The position numbers and the translations under genes are program-made. The notes under the pieces were generated by a model. It saw nothing but the letters and a program-made list of their open reading frames with translations, was not told the origin of the DNA and searched no databases. DNA of 64,000 nt from positions 51,231,678-51,295,677 of the forward strand of contig OZ023274.1 in assembly GCA_964007475.1 (NCBI GenBank), in the 5' to 3' direction. This DNA is from Hybos culiciformis (taxonomy: Eukaryota; Arthropoda; Insecta; Diptera; Hybotidae). This document shows, piece after piece, positions 24,919 to 39,022 of this stretch (its first letter is position 1; each line of letters begins with the position of its first letter).

Positions 24919-27900
24919 TGTACTATATATATTTAAGATATATTATTTTTATTTATAAGTTATTTGAATGATAAAAAAAAAATAAACAAACAAAAAGTTA
25001 AGAATAATCATTATTTTGGATATAGAGTTATGTGACATTTATGTATATAATATTTATTCTATATATTTGATAGATAATATCTATATACCCGTAAATAAGT
25101 ACGTATATAATGAAGGAAAATGGAATTTTCATGTCATTTACTCATTTCTAGTTTGTCGACAAAAAAAATAAAAATAAAAAACCGAATAACAATTCGACAC
25201 AAAAAAAATAATATAAAAGTTTTATTAACAAAATTTCTAGCATCATAATTTAGTGAAATTTAGTTTTCTCTTTTCTGTACATTTTTTTTGACATAAAATA
25301 TATAAATATATGTATAGATTAGATATGTAAGTTTTTCCAGTTCTCAAAATGAATGAGATGACATGAATAATATTGCTTGGACACCAAAATAATAGGATTT
25401 AAAAAAAAGAAGAAAACTTTGGCTTTAAAAAAACATACATGTAGATAGTTCCATATTATCTGTATAAAAACATTACATTGTATGTACATATTTCTTCTCA
25501 TTCCCCATACAATAAAAAGACGACTTCATTTAATATATAAAAAATAAATTCTTCTTATTCATTTTATTATATATTTTTTTATTCGAATTTTTCGCAATTT
25601 TTTTTTATTGTGTATACTATCAAATTATTTGAATACTTAATGAAACAGATATTATGCAAAAAAAAAAAAATACAATTTTAAATTACATAATTTTTTTTTT
25701 CTTACAATTTGCATAACAAATCCAAAATAAAAAAAAAAAAAAATATTAAAATAACCATTAATCCACCAGCCATGTATCCCATCCCGTTTATATTATGAGG
25801 ACATCAAGAGGATTAAGTAATTGTAATTAGGTTCAAGAGTTAAATTATTTTTTTTGTTTTTAATTAGTTTGGAAGGATCAAAAGTATTGTAATTCAAAAA
25901 TTTCGAAACCTCCATAATTATCAAACAATATTCAATTTAATTTATTCTAACTTTGATATACGCAATACACAAACAAGATTTTTAATTAAAATGCTTATTG
26001 GGACATTATCTGTAACTCTTTATATATTATAATTTGTGATAATTTCCCTAAAATAAAAAATCTCATTAAATGTCCTGAATTTTTTATGTATATAAGTTGC
26101 TAAATTTCAGGAACTTATATTTGTTTTTGGAGCTCTTCCAGAATTCTAATTTTTCTTAAAGAAAAAAAAAAAACTCAAATTCTAATAAAAGTATTTTCTT
26201 TATTAAGTGGTATTATTTCCCTTTCCAAATCTGTGTTGATGATTAAAATCAGCTCTGAAATAAATTTTTTTTGATGAGCATTTTAGTCAACATTTTTTTT
26301 TTTTGCATAAATTGCGTTCTTTTTTTTTAAGGGTGCAGAATATCCGTGTAGAAGAATAAATTTGTTTTTAAGTCGAGATCTGTGCATCACAATCAAATGT
26401 TGGGAAAAATGAGATAAGTAAAATTGTGAACGAAATAAAATATGTGTTCAACGTATATATTTATGTTATGATTATATTCATAAAATAATAATAGTTTGTA
26501 ACATAAAATATTTTTTGTTAAGGGTGAGCTAAAAGATCAAATTTTATGTCAATGGAATTTTTAAACCTTTTTCTGTCAACCTAAATTAATAAATATAATA
26601 TTTTTTTTGCTTGAAGTCTGTATAATGTTTACAATAATAAAATATACATTGTACATCCATATAAAAGTATTCGAAGAAATAATATATATTATATAGATTT
26701 TTGAAAATTTCATATTAATAAGAATATATACATAAATGTTTATAAGATTTTTTGGAAAATTGAGAACAAGAATTTGATTTTATGAAAATATTTTCTTTGA
26801 AATTTTTTAGGAATAAGTAGCTGAAATTTTTTATTAAATAAAAATGTGAAACCCAAATTATTTTTTTTTTAAAAATATTTTATTTCCTATTTATAAAACT
26901 GATTAAATTTGATTCTCTTGTCCTATTTTAGAAAATTTTTTTTTTTCGAAATACCACTGGATGTGGTTCTTGGTAAAGAAATTGTTTTTAGAAATATAAC
27001 TTGCGAAGAACTTAATTTTGTAGTTTTCCAAAAAAAAAAAAACCAACAAGTAAAAAGAAAATCACTTTCTATTAGAAATTTAACTTTAAAATATATCTAT
27101 AGTAAAGACAAGATAAGTTTTTAACAAAATTAAAAGATATATTGATGTTTTAAATCTCACAGCATATAAACATATGTACACATTTTAACTTAAAACTTTA
27201 ATTTTATTATTAAAAAATCAAATCTAATTTTCTCTATTCCAATTTATTTTAAAAATTGCAGAGTTTTATGTTTGCTTAACAATGTTATTGTTTGTTTTGT
27301 TAAGAAAAGTGTCAAACTAATTCATTATTTATACGGTTATATCAAAATGATGAAAAACTTTCAATAAGCACATATAAACATAAGTGTATGTAGATATGTA
27401 TGTGCATATATAACGCATGCTGGTTACAACCAAACAAAACTTTGAATGAAAAATTATTATGTGTGAAAAAAGTTAGCATAAAAAGAATTTTATTTTTATC
27501 AGAAAATAAGATTTAAAATCTAATTCGAAGTAGGTATATATGTATATACAATACATAAATCAATCAACAAATAAAAGTCTCTCTAATAAGTCAAAGGAAA
27601 AATGTGTCATTTATATACGTGAAAGCTGTTTATAATGCCTTTTTTTTTATTAGAATGGTTCAAAGGCCTTTAACATTGAAATTATGGGAAAGAAAGAAAA
27701 TTTATTATTTATGAACATACTGGTATAAACAACTGTTACATATTTCAATATAATAATTCTTTTTTTTTTTTTATTGACATCTCAATAAATTACGAAAAAT
27801 TAATAATGAAATAATTGGGAAAGTAAAATAATTAATAATGTATTTAGGTTTTAAATAGTGTCTGATCAAAAAATTGATTATTTTTTTTAACCTTTACACG

Positions 27901-30900
27901 ATTAAGTATAGACCTCAAACAAACCATTATTATTCAATAAAAACAAGATACTTAAGTTAACACTTAAATATCAAATAAAATATTTAAAATGTAAGAGTCG
28001 ATAAATTTAACTTTAACTTATTTAGGATTATTTTATAGAATATAATTTTAAAGTTAAAAAATTAATAAAAACTAAATATCGTTTTAAATTCATCCATTCG
28101 TAACTAACATTTATGGAAAAAAAATATATTAAAAAAATTAAGGTAAAAAAAAGTTTTTGCGCCAACCTATATATATTTAATTTATTGTTTCCGTATATTA
28201 TATAAATTTTCATTTCATATTAAAGACAATGTGTTAAGTTTTCCCATTTTAGAAAAATCATTTTTTTTTCTCAATTTTATATTTTGCTTTTGATGGTCAT
28301 GACAACAAATCACTTCAGTGAACATAAATCAAAATATATGATGAATGTATAATAAAAGAGCAAAACAGTTTTCTACTTATTATTATTATTATTATGTCTA
28401 TTCAGTATCTCGATGTTTTGTTTTTTTAAACACAAAGTGTTGATGTTTATAATTCCAGTCATGTTAATCTTTTTACAAGAAAAAGTTAAAATTAAATAAA
28501 TAAAACACATGTGTACTGTTGTATATTATATATTTGGTGTTTTTATATATACAGTATACATGTACATAAATGAAAGAATACAAAAATAATTTAACGACTA
28601 GTCTGAATGCCAAAATATAAATGTGATCCTAATGGACCATTCATTATGAACTTTTTTTTAAATTTTTTAACATAAAAATATTAATTTAAAAACTTTGTCA
28701 TATTTCAATATATGTATGATGATCTAATAAGTATTAAAAATATATAATTCTGTTTCAATAAGTTATATGCACAAAGGATTATGTATTATTTATATATACG
28801 TTTTTCTTATGTTATAATTTTTATTATTTATTATCATATTATACGGAGGAAGAATAAAGTCAAAGAGCTTCTCTGAATTTCTTACAATATTTTTATTTTT
28901 TAAAATGAATAATTTTAACAAAATTGTGCCAAAATAATAATTTAATTTTTTGAAAAATGGACCATCAACGACAAGCAGATATAAAAGATATTACTAATGT
29001 GGTTTAATTAGCCTTGCCTTTTTGTTATAATTAATCTTGGATTTGTGTTATCCCTTAAGGTTTCTTTTCCGCAAAAAAAAATTTTGAAAATAATTATTCA
29101 GTTCTGTTAGCGATATTGAGATTTTTTATTGAAATATAATATATATCTACAAATACTACATTTATACTTGTAATATAATATTAACATTTTTTTTCTACAA
29201 GAATTTCTAATTTTAAATCAAAGCTGATATAATATTCAAATTGACTGTTGGATGAAATCATCATACTTATTAAAAAATTTATATATATATATATCTCAAT
29301 TTAAGGTTGAAAATAATTTATTCACCAGAAAAATGCATTTTTTTTGTCCTTTTTTCTAAATGCAATAAAAAAAAAATTGAAGCATCTTAAGAAAAATCGA
29401 TTTTTCATCTATAGAGATGAATTCTAAAATTGGATAATATTAAAAAAAAAAAAAAAAAAATAAGATTTTGATATTTTTATTTAAACCATTTCGAATTGGA
29501 AATAAAATCGTAAAATTTGAAGTGAATAATCTTATTTTTATTGCGACATTTTTATAAGAATCCAAAAAAAAAAAAAATCAAATTTAACTTTTAAGCGCAT
29601 AAATAAAGTTTTTGTGTTTTCAAAATGATTTAAAAAGTTAAAGTGTTAAGGAAAATTGCAAGTATTGAACACTTACTGATATAATCTTAAAGATTGTACT
29701 TTTTTTTTTAAAAATAATATACATTAGCTGACAAGAAGTATATAAATGTAGTTTTCTTTTTAGCATATATTAAAGCTCTGATGGATGGATAACGTTGACT
29801 GTACAAATTAGAAATGTTGTTCGCTTCCTAGAAAGTAACTTAAGATAGCGATGCCGTCGTTTCATTACGGCCGTAAATAAGAAACATTAAAAGAAAATTT
29901 TTTACACGCTGTCATTGAACGTTTTCAAATAGAATATACAAAAATTTAGATATTCAATATGAAAAGTTCACCGTATTTTTTAGGTTTATATTTGTATTTG
30001 AACCGAAGGCTTAACTTTTAATTTTTTAGTAGAGATAATTTTCATTTATTTTATATTGGATCTATCTATACTCTTAATGTTTGGTTATTTGAGTTTTAGC
30101 CAAAAGGAAACAAAAAACATAAATAAATATTCGAATGAACGGTGGATAAATCGCACTCGTTACAATTGAAATCCACTGCTGAATATGCTGCAGGAAAAAA
30201 TACTCAACAATAACATTTACAAAAAAAAAATTATATATCATCTATGTATGAAATAAATAATTTTTGAATTGAAGGACCTCTCTAAAGCAAATTGTGTTGT
30301 TTTTTGTTTGAAAATAATAATCTTTTTGTGTTGTGGCACAATGACTGAAAATCAGTTCATATAATAAAACCTTAATAAATATTTTTTTTATTAATATTAA
30401 AATATTCTGTATCAGATAGTAGAATGAATGCTTGAATAGTTTGGGGGTGAAAGTTTTAACATTTTAGCTGCCAACAAATAAAATAAATATAAAAAAAAAA
30501 GTTTTCTTTTGAATTTTTTTTTATATGTACCATATTATTAAAATGCGGTTGGGAAAATTTTCTTATTTTTTACTTGTTGTTATTTTCATCAATTTTTCCG
30601 CTTGTTTTAGTTAGTTCCACTTGATTTAATTTCAAAAATAATTTTAATTCAATTTTTATTAATATAGTCTATATAATTATTTTTTCAGTTCTGTATTGAG
30701 TTTTGAAGTTTAAAAAAAATTGTGTTTAAAATTAAATTAATAAATGCTATGCATTACTAGCAATAGTCGCTTTGATTACTTTGATTGCTTATAAGTTTTT
30801 CCAAAACATACATATTCTTTCAATATTACACTATTCCTAAATTCCTGGACGGCTTTGAAAAAAAAATAAAATACATATTAAAATCTAAAGACCGGAATGA

Positions 30901-30946
30901 TACTAAATATATTTTAAAATTACGATTAAAAAGACTGAATGATGTA
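24919..30946. other. AT-rich intergenic stretch, nothing recognised
   Basis: About 6 kb of A/T-rich sequence. Frames up to 71 codons are low-complexity with no domain I recognise. A slightly GC-richer patch lies at 29775-29880 (CGATGCCGTCGTTTCATTAC, CGGCCGTAAATAAG) with no splice or coding signature I could defend. Confidence 0.5.
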
Positions 30947-31300
30947 TTACCTTATCTGCACTTGTCGTCTGCAAGTTCCTAAGGTCACCTTAACGAAACC
31001 CGTACACACTTGTATTTTTTACAGTAAAAAAAAAACGAAGTGTAAACAAACTATCTTTTATCTTGTTTATTTTTAAATTAGGAAAAAGCAGAAAAGTTGG
31101 CAAAATGTCTGCAAACTAACTTTTTTGTCTGCAAACTGCCCTTTTACGCAAAGGTTAGTTATTTTTTTTCCTTTTTTTTGTTTGAGAAAGGCCTGTTCAC
31201 AGGTCAGTTTACAGGCTAGTTTACAGGCTAGTTTACAGGCTAGTTTACAGGCTAGTTCCACTCAAAGGTCAGTTTTAAGGTCCAAGTGCAGAAAAGGTAA
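30947..31300. mobile_element. Possible inverted-repeat element (354 bp) with an internal minisatellite
   Basis: Left TTACCTTATCTGCACTTG and right CAAGTGCAGAAAAGGTAA are inverted repeats with one mismatch in 18. The flanks show no clear target duplication, so the element class is open. The interior includes repeated TGTCTGCAAACT words and the 12-bp minisatellite at 31196-31258. Confidence 0.55.
31196..31258. repeat. 12-bp minisatellite GGCTAGTTTACA
   Basis: Five tandem units: one GGTCAGTTTACA variant, three GGCTAGTTTACA units and a last one broken as GGCTAGTTCCA. The repeat is open in several frames (CKLACKLACKLA on the minus strand), which explains the coding-like frames here; it is not a gene. 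Confidence 0.9.
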
Positions 31301-31348
31301 AACTGTCCGAGACATAATCAGTTAAGAGTAACATAATTTTGATAAATG

Positions 31349-31372
31349 GGTTAGGTTAGGTTAGGTTAGGTT
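31349..31372. repeat. Interstitial (GGTTA)n / insect telomere-type repeat
   Basis: Four to five tandem copies of GGTTA, equal to the arthropod telomere unit TTAGG, are followed directly by a GC-rich block GCACGGGCGGAGGGCTTACC and ACCCTCCCTGCACG (31373-31410) that can form a stem. This is likely an internal repeat or transposon relic, not a telomere, because sequence continues on both sides. Confidence 0.7.
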
Positions 31373-31440
31373 GCACGGGCGGAGGGCTTACCACCCTCCC
31401 TGCACGTAGGCCTGTTGGCCCTTTGTACTAACCGAATAAG

Positions 31441-31971
31441 ATTTAACAGAATAAGATTTAACATAATTATATTTCTAGTAATATAGAGGAATTATTTTAT
31501 ATTACAAGTATAATATGAATGGAAGTCAGTTTGCATTAAGCTTTCTGTAGTAAACCGATTTATTTAAATTTTCTATCTTAGATACTATTTACAAATTATA
31601 AGTACATATATTTTGAAGATAATGTTATACTTCTTTGTTCAATCTAAAAGCTTATTATTGATGCCCTGAAAGTATTTTTAAAGTGAATATAATTTTATAT
31701 ATATATATTTTTTTTATCAAAATTTTTAGTCAAATTTTTATTTAAAAAAAAAAAAATGTTTTATATTTTTTTGATTTTAGCTGAGGGCAATATGAAAAAA
31801 GTAAAAATAAAAATTGACCCAAATAATCTTTAACTTATGTATATAACGTACATATACATAATACATTTATATTGGTTTAGGGAAAGTAATAAATCATTGA
31901 GTTTGTTGTTTTTTTTTTATGTATATTTTTTTATTTAGCTTATCCCTTGTGTACCCAACAATAATGCTAAA

Positions 31972-32006
<35 letters not shown>

Positions 32007-35000
32007 TAAATACAAACAAAATATACAGTGTAGTATATTTTCCTTCTTGTGTTTTTTTTATAACTTCCATGAACATCAAGAAAAAAGATAAAAGATTTTG
32101 ACGTGTTTACTGTTTTTTGAAACATTTAATTTTTTCTTTTAATTATTAATCTTTAACCTTGGCTAGTACCTATTACATTTTTTTTTATTTCATCTGACTA
32201 CTAGAATTTTGTTCTTAAAAAAAAAAAATAAAATAAAAATTATTAATATTTCTGCACAATAATTAAATGAATTTTAATTGAGCATCAACAAGGACATTAA
32301 AAAGTTATTAACATTAAAAATGAAAGTGTTTTTTTTTTTAAACGTTATTTTCAAGTTGTAAACAAATTATTATTATTTTTTTTTATAATTCATAATTTAT
32401 GAAATAAAAATAAAATTTTTTTTTTAAAGAGAATCAATTTGAGTTTTAATTTTGAAATTGAATATAAAATATGTATTTTCGAATTATATGTTTAGGAGCA
32501 TCGAAAAAATGTTTTTAGATTTGGTTTGACGGTAGCGAGCTAATTTAGGCTGGAAGTGATTTTTTGATATGATAGAAGTTAGAGAATAAAGATCTGGTTC
32601 CAGGGTTAGTAAGATTTATTTTTGAAATTTTTAGTTTTTGGGCTGGAATTGATGAAATAAAGGAAACAGATAATAAAAAATGATTCAAGTTTTCAACAAT
32701 AATTATAGAAATTTATGTTCTATCGATTTTGTTTTTAATTTCAAATAATTTCTTAAATATCTTAAATTTTTTATGTTTAATGTACATAATATATTATGTA
32801 CAATAAATTTATAGATATGCATGCAAAAAATATTTATTATTTCATTTTTTACCTTTTTTTTTTTTTATTGATAAGAATAATATTTTGGCGGTGAATACAA
32901 AACAAATTTATTATTAATAGAATTATTTATATGTAAATTTTTCACGATATATTTGTGTTTTTTTTTTGTTTTTTTTTTTTTTACAGGGGAATCCTGGCAC
33001 AAAGTAGAACCTAATGTATAAGTGAATTTATTTAAATGCAGATAAATGCTAAATATGCGAGACATATTGAAAAAGCTGTTTTTCTATTTTTAAAAATAAA
33101 ATTTAACCTTTTACTTGAATTTTGTGTCCTTGAACAAATCAATATAATATTATAAAAAAATATTTGTTAAGAGATTGTCAATTTTTATTTTTATTTTTAA
33201 TATGAAAAAATAATAATATTAATAAGAATAATAACAATAATAATAATAATAATAGTAATACAGTAAAAGAAAAACATTTTACGTAAATATATCTTTAAGG
33301 ATTAAAATTTCTCATATCAGAGATTATATTATTTATTTATTATATTAAAAAAAATATTTATATACATACATTCACTGATTTCCTAACATATATTTTAATC
33401 TCAGTGATATATTTATATGTTATATTGATACAAATATATATACAATTTTCTTTTTGTAGATGTTAAATTCTGATCAAAATATCAAATCAGATGATAAAAC
33501 ACATAAATATTGAATTTAAACAAAAAATCTGAACAAGATTGACAGTTGTTTGATTTTTGTGAAAAATTGATGTAGACACAGAGATGTCAAAAAGTTAAAT
33601 TGTATAAAAAAGTGGTATTTGTATTTTATATATAAGCAAAAAAAAAACAAAAATATTTACTAATATGTATATGCTTAAAAATTAGATTATACGAAATAAA
33701 ATCTAGTCATAAGAGCTTAGGGCGAGCAAGAAAGAATATATAATGTAAATTTTCACAAATAAAGAATAACATAGAAAAACTAATTCAAACATATATTTCA
33801 TATATAAAATTAAAGGTGTATTCAATATATTCTGCAAATGTGGACACTTAGTTCGACTTAGCCTATTCTTAGACTATTCCTAACATTATTTATTTATTTC
33901 AAATGCTTAATACAAGGTAACTATATTTATAACTATATACCTAAGAGGAAAGTAAAAATTATAAATGAAAACTAGTTTAATTTAAATAAATCTACATATT
34001 TTGGCTGAATTTCAAAAATATTTTCATTTTATTTCATTTAATAAGAAATTGAAAATTTTCAATGCTTTCATAAATTATCTGTAATCGAGTTTAATGTTGA
34101 ATAACTTAGTAAACATATTTTACATAAATTAAAGTTACATCATTCTTTATTTTATATTGAAAAAAATTTTTATATAGCTCATTTAGTAAACAGAATGAAA
34201 AAAAAAACAAAAATATCAATCACAGTAGGTATATATATACCAACAGTCTAGAACACCACATTATTTAAATGTTTTCAAACATATAATCCGCTGTTGAAAT
34301 TATTACACAAACTTAAAAATAATACTACGTTAAAAGGTTTTTGATTTGTGAAAAAAAACGAAAATTATAATGTATTACCCAAATGAAAATGTTGAATATA
34401 GTAAGTATATAAAGTAAATAAAATATCATACTATATAAAAAATATATAAAATTTCATTTAAGTATACATTTATGTACACATGAAATTATTTTAGAATTTT
34501 ACTAAAGAATTAAATTAAATATTTTTTTTTATCAGTTTAACATTAAACATGCATGTAATGTATTTATATTTACACTTATAGTGGAGATAAACTCAAAAAA
34601 TCTCATGGCGAACGACCGTCTAAAAAGATTAAAATAAATGGAAATTTTTGGTAGGTTATAAACTCGACGTACCTAGTTGAACGCTATAAAAGTTGAAATT
34701 TTTCAACTTTTTTTAAGTTTTTAAGCCGTAGGTTGTCAAAAGTCAAAATTATTGTTTATTTTGTGATTTCAATAAATAAATTAAAATAAATTTAAATTAA
34801 ACTAAAATACAATAAAATAAATTTTATTTTGTTAATTTTAATTTTTTCAATCGTTGCGAATTTAGACATTTTTCGAGATTATCTTCACTATTAAATACAA
34901 CATTTTTATTGCGTAGAGCACCATAGAGAGTTCTAAAAATCGAACGAAATTGGAATATGATGAGTATTATATTGATATCAAATTGCTTTTTTTTTTCAGT

Positions 35001-35232
35001 TTTAATTGAGATGCGTTCTGAAACATAATTAAACAAGGGACTTAACATGGATAAAATGGTTTTTTAGTAACTTTTGCCAAAAAAAAGGCATTAATTTCCA
35101 TTTTTTATTCGTTATGTATCTCCTTTTAAATTCAAAACTTGTTTTTTTTATTTCTAATCAAATCTTTTGGTTCTTAATCAATTACGCTCGACTGACTATT
35201 ATACTGATTAATTTATTTATTTATGATAGAAA
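31441..35232. other. AT-rich intergenic stretch with microsatellites
   Basis: Contains a TAA repeat at about 31968-32004 and another near 33225-33255, plus poly-T tracts. Frames are short and low-complexity. No RNA gene or transposon boundary was recognised. Confidence 0.5.
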
Positions 35233-35672
35233 CAGGGACAGCTCATGACATCAATTATGCCCATAAGCAAGAACAGAATAAAATCCAATAACAGAACCAT
35301 AATGATAAATATGTGTCTATTTTATTTTTCAACTCTACTTAAAGCATTATTCATTGCCTTTTAACTAATTATTTTATGGGATTGAATAAGTACTTTTTTC
35401 ACTTCGAAATTAATAAAAAATTTGTATCCTTCGAGCAAAAATATTGTTATTATTATGATTACTTAAAATTTTCATAAGTAGAATATAAATAGATTTTTTA
35501 CATTCGAGAAAAGAATTTTTTAATTTGCTTTGAGTACGTTTTTAATTCTACTGATAAAACAATTAACTGTGTCTGTTATTTAGTTTAAAATTGTATATTA
35601 CTCATTGAAGAAATTTATTTATTATAGAAATTAGAAGATTCGGTTGCCTTAGGTTATCACCAGCCGTCCCTG
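35233..35672. mobile_element. Possible hAT-like MITE (440 bp)
   Basis: Left CAGGGACAGCTCATGA and right inverse CAGGGACGGCTGGTGA agree at 13 of 16 positions and begin with the CAGGG typical of hAT ends. The 8-bp flanks (GATAGAAA and TCTGAGAA) do not match, so the insertion is old or the boundaries are wrong. The interior is non-coding. Confidence 0.45.
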
Positions 35673-38337
35673 TCTGAGAAAGCATAATTAGATTGAAAAA
35701 GAAGACATCGAAAAATTTGTGTATATAGATTAATTTTGTTATTGAATTTTTCAAGGATTAATTTATTTATTAATAATTTTTTTTATTTTTTGTTGTAGGA
35801 GTATGATCTGTGTTTTTTTTTTGTTGAATAATTTCTGAGAGAAAATATTAAGTATAAGCTTTTGTTGAATGATTTTGCTATAAAATTTTTCACTTCAGGT
35901 CATAATATATAAAAGTTAGCTAACCGTTTATCCATTAAAGAAGCAAAAATTAATATAAAAAAAAATATAAAATAAATTACTATACTGTTATTGTCCTTTT
36001 TTGTGTATGTGAAACCCAATATATATATAGTAAGACCTTGTCGTCATTATTTTTACCCACAAAATTTTTTTTTAACTTTTTTTTTTTTTTTTTATATATA
36101 TTTTATTTTATTAACGAATAGAAGAAAAAAAATTATTTAATTTTTAGTAGAAACATATTTTTAAAAAAATATATATAATATTTTTTCGTTGCCTTTTGTT
36201 GCCTCTGAAATATTACAATAATTAATCATTTTTCGTTTCTTTATGCTGCTGTTGAGTGAAAATTAAAGGATATCTTCTGTTCCTTTTATAATAAGCTAAA
36301 AACACAAATTATTATTGAAAAAAATTATTATTATTTTTTTCTCTTTTCATTATTATTAAAATTTTTTGATGAATGCCCAATAATGAAAAGAAAAATTAAA
36401 AAAAATTAACAAAAAAGTCAAATATGTACAGAGCAGAGTAAGTAAGTATGTTAGATTAATATCGTAGTATAGTAAGAGTTTTATAATAAAAACAGATGCC
36501 TAAGTATAATGTGTGGAACATACTGAAATTGAGAGATTATAATCATAAATTATAAGTATGAATATAATTTTGTATATGAAAAACATTTAAATACAAAATA
36601 TTATACTTCTGAAATAGAATATTATAATTAGAATAACTTTTTTTTTTAGTTTTTGTAATACACATAACATAGGTACATACAGGAATAGTATATGGCCATC
36701 ACCGACATAAATATTAAGCCGTTTTCTAGGGTCTGTGCGGAAAAAAAAACAAATTCTCAAAGGATTGACAATCATGACAAATAAATTTTATATGAAAATA
36801 TCTACTGAAAAAACGAAACGGGTTTAAAGGATATTTTTAGTCAATAGAAATTAAAAATTAATATATTATGTAATGAATTGAATTTAAAATTGAATTAAGG
36901 CTTTTTTTGGTTTAATTCCTTTTTTACAAACCGCAATCTTTCAGTTTTCTATACAAATTTATGTACTTTCACAGATTTTCTATGATTTTTATGTCAACAA
37001 GATCCTATGAATATATTAATATTTATTTTTTTTCGAGGGCTCGAAATTTATGTCGATATCGCAGTAATAAGAAGAAGCATGCTACATACAATATGTCGTC
37101 TAATGCCTTGTTTATAGCTAATTTACCTATCTGAAAAAATGGTACCGTAAAAACCGTTTTTCTATGTTATTTTTTTATTTATATTTAAGCAAATTTACTG
37201 AAAATGAAGATATTAATTTTATCTATTTTTCGTAAAAAGAATTTTTTAAAAATATTTTCAAATAATTAAGAATATTGAATTTATTTTTTTTTTGGTATCT
37301 TAAAAATTTAATTACTTCACAAAATTATTTTTTGTTTCTTTTTCCTTACGTTTCCACCCAACTAGCAAATTAGCTCTATAAGAGAATTCGATTCTTTTAG
37401 TAGAAAGCTTATGTATTCTAGTAACTATCTATTAAGTAGCAAGAATTCTGTTATTACCTCAAAAGTGGCGAAAATTATAAGTATAATTTGTTATATAAGT
37501 ATTTACAAACGGGTTAGTCGGTGGCTAATAACATTCTCGAATTCTGTAACTATTCCCATTATTAGCCTGTATAACACTTTTTTATGAAAGAAAAGAGAAG
37601 GACAGCGATAAAAAAGAAGTGCATAAATATATATAAAAAAAAAATAGTGAAAAGAAAAGGAAAAGAAATAAAATATAAATATTACGATGGGTATATGTAA
37701 TAATAAAATAAATGTATTTGTATTTAACTTAACTTGCGCACATTTTAATTTTTAAATGTGTATTAAATTATGTATTTATAATAAAAACTATTGTAATTGT
37801 TGAAAAAAATTAAATAGACATTTTTTTTTTTCATGCAATTGAAAAAATAATGCAATTTTTTATATTTCAGGATTGATAAATATGAAAACCTAGTGATATT
37901 TTTGATATTTAAATAATTTTAAATTAGAAAAGGCATTAAATTTGTTAATATTTTCATACATTTTAAACTCATATAAGCAAAGTATGAGCAAAATGTAGTT
38001 TGCCATGGCAGATATAAATAAAATTTAACTGATGTTCTATTCTTTTTATTTTTTATGTAGTTTTTGAATTCATAGATTTTTTCAAAAAGAATTAAAAATT
38101 TGCCAAAGAATAAAATATTTAGTTCTCCCAAACACATTGTGCGTTTAAATAAGTTGAATTTCCATAAAGTATTTTATTCCTATATTCGGATAACCTATGA
38201 GATTTTTAAGAAATTTTATAGAAAAATCCCAAAATTTTAAATTATTTCCTGTTTTGAAGTGACTTAAGTTTTGTTTATTGATTTTTATTTTTAGGGATAA
38301 GTATTATTTTTAATTTTTTCAATTGTTATAAAACACC
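35673..38337. other. AT-rich intergenic stretch, nothing recognised
   Basis: Low-complexity A/T sequence with ATT repeats. No frame with a recognisable domain and no paired termini found. Confidence 0.5.
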
Positions 38338-38346
38338 AAAAAAAAT

Positions 38347-38558
38347 GGCGCCGTGACATTGTACGCGATGAAATTTGTATGGAAAACTTCGCGGACAAAT
38401 GTCATTTTGCAAACTGTCATTTGTCCGCGATAGATTTTTCAGATTTTTAGCGGGACAAAAGACATTTCGAATCGCGGACAAATGTCATTTTTATGTCCGC
38501 GATACAAAAACAAATCGCGGACAAATGTTCCGCTTCCGCGGACAAATGTCCAACCCCC
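38347..38558. mobile_element. Foldback element FB2 (212 bp), GACAAATGTCCGCG words
   Basis: Starts GGCGCCGTGACATTG and ends CCGCGGACAAATGTCCAACC followed by CCC. A perfect 9-bp target duplication AAAAAAAAT lies at 38338-38346 and 38559-38567. The interior repeats CGCGGACAAATGTCATTTT and its inverse. The right end parallels FB1 position by position (CCGCGG, then a palindromic word, then A[AT]CCCCC), but the word is ACAAATGTCC instead of CCTTATTTCC. It lacks the GC-rich core present in the other foldbacks. The reading frame across it simply follows the repeat. Confidence 0.88.
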
Positions 38559-39022
38559 AAAAAAAATGTTTAATAGGGATAAAAATTAATTTAATTTTGT
38601 GAAACTATAAAATAATAAATAAAAAAATGAAATAGTCGGTTTTTCATTTTTGAAGCAAAAATTAATCAAAAATGAATTTTCTTTATTTGATTGGAATTTT
38701 TTTTTTAATCTAGTGAAGTAAAACTATTCACTGGTATCATTCACTATAACTTTTTTATCACACGAACAAAAAAAACTAAAATGGTTCACAACCTGTCTGT
38801 ATTGCCATGTTTCTAGATAATTTAAAGGAACATTTTGGAGCTCTATAGGTATTATGCAATTAGCAAGGATAAATCTGCGGATTTTTAGTAGTGTTTGCAA
38901 ATACCCGGAAATAAAAGTACCCGGGTACTCGAGTTGTAATATTTCAAAGTTTTCGGGTAGCCCGGGTTACCCGGGTATTAAGAAATATTACAAAAAAAAC
39001 TGGAAAAAAACCCATTAATAAT

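Noticed and set aside
31073..31325. Two frames with CKLACKLACKLA / QASLQASLQASL repeats
   Set aside because: Generated by the 12-bp minisatellite, open on both strands.
31349..31372. Chromosome end (telomere)
   Set aside because: Only four to five units and ordinary sequence on both sides.
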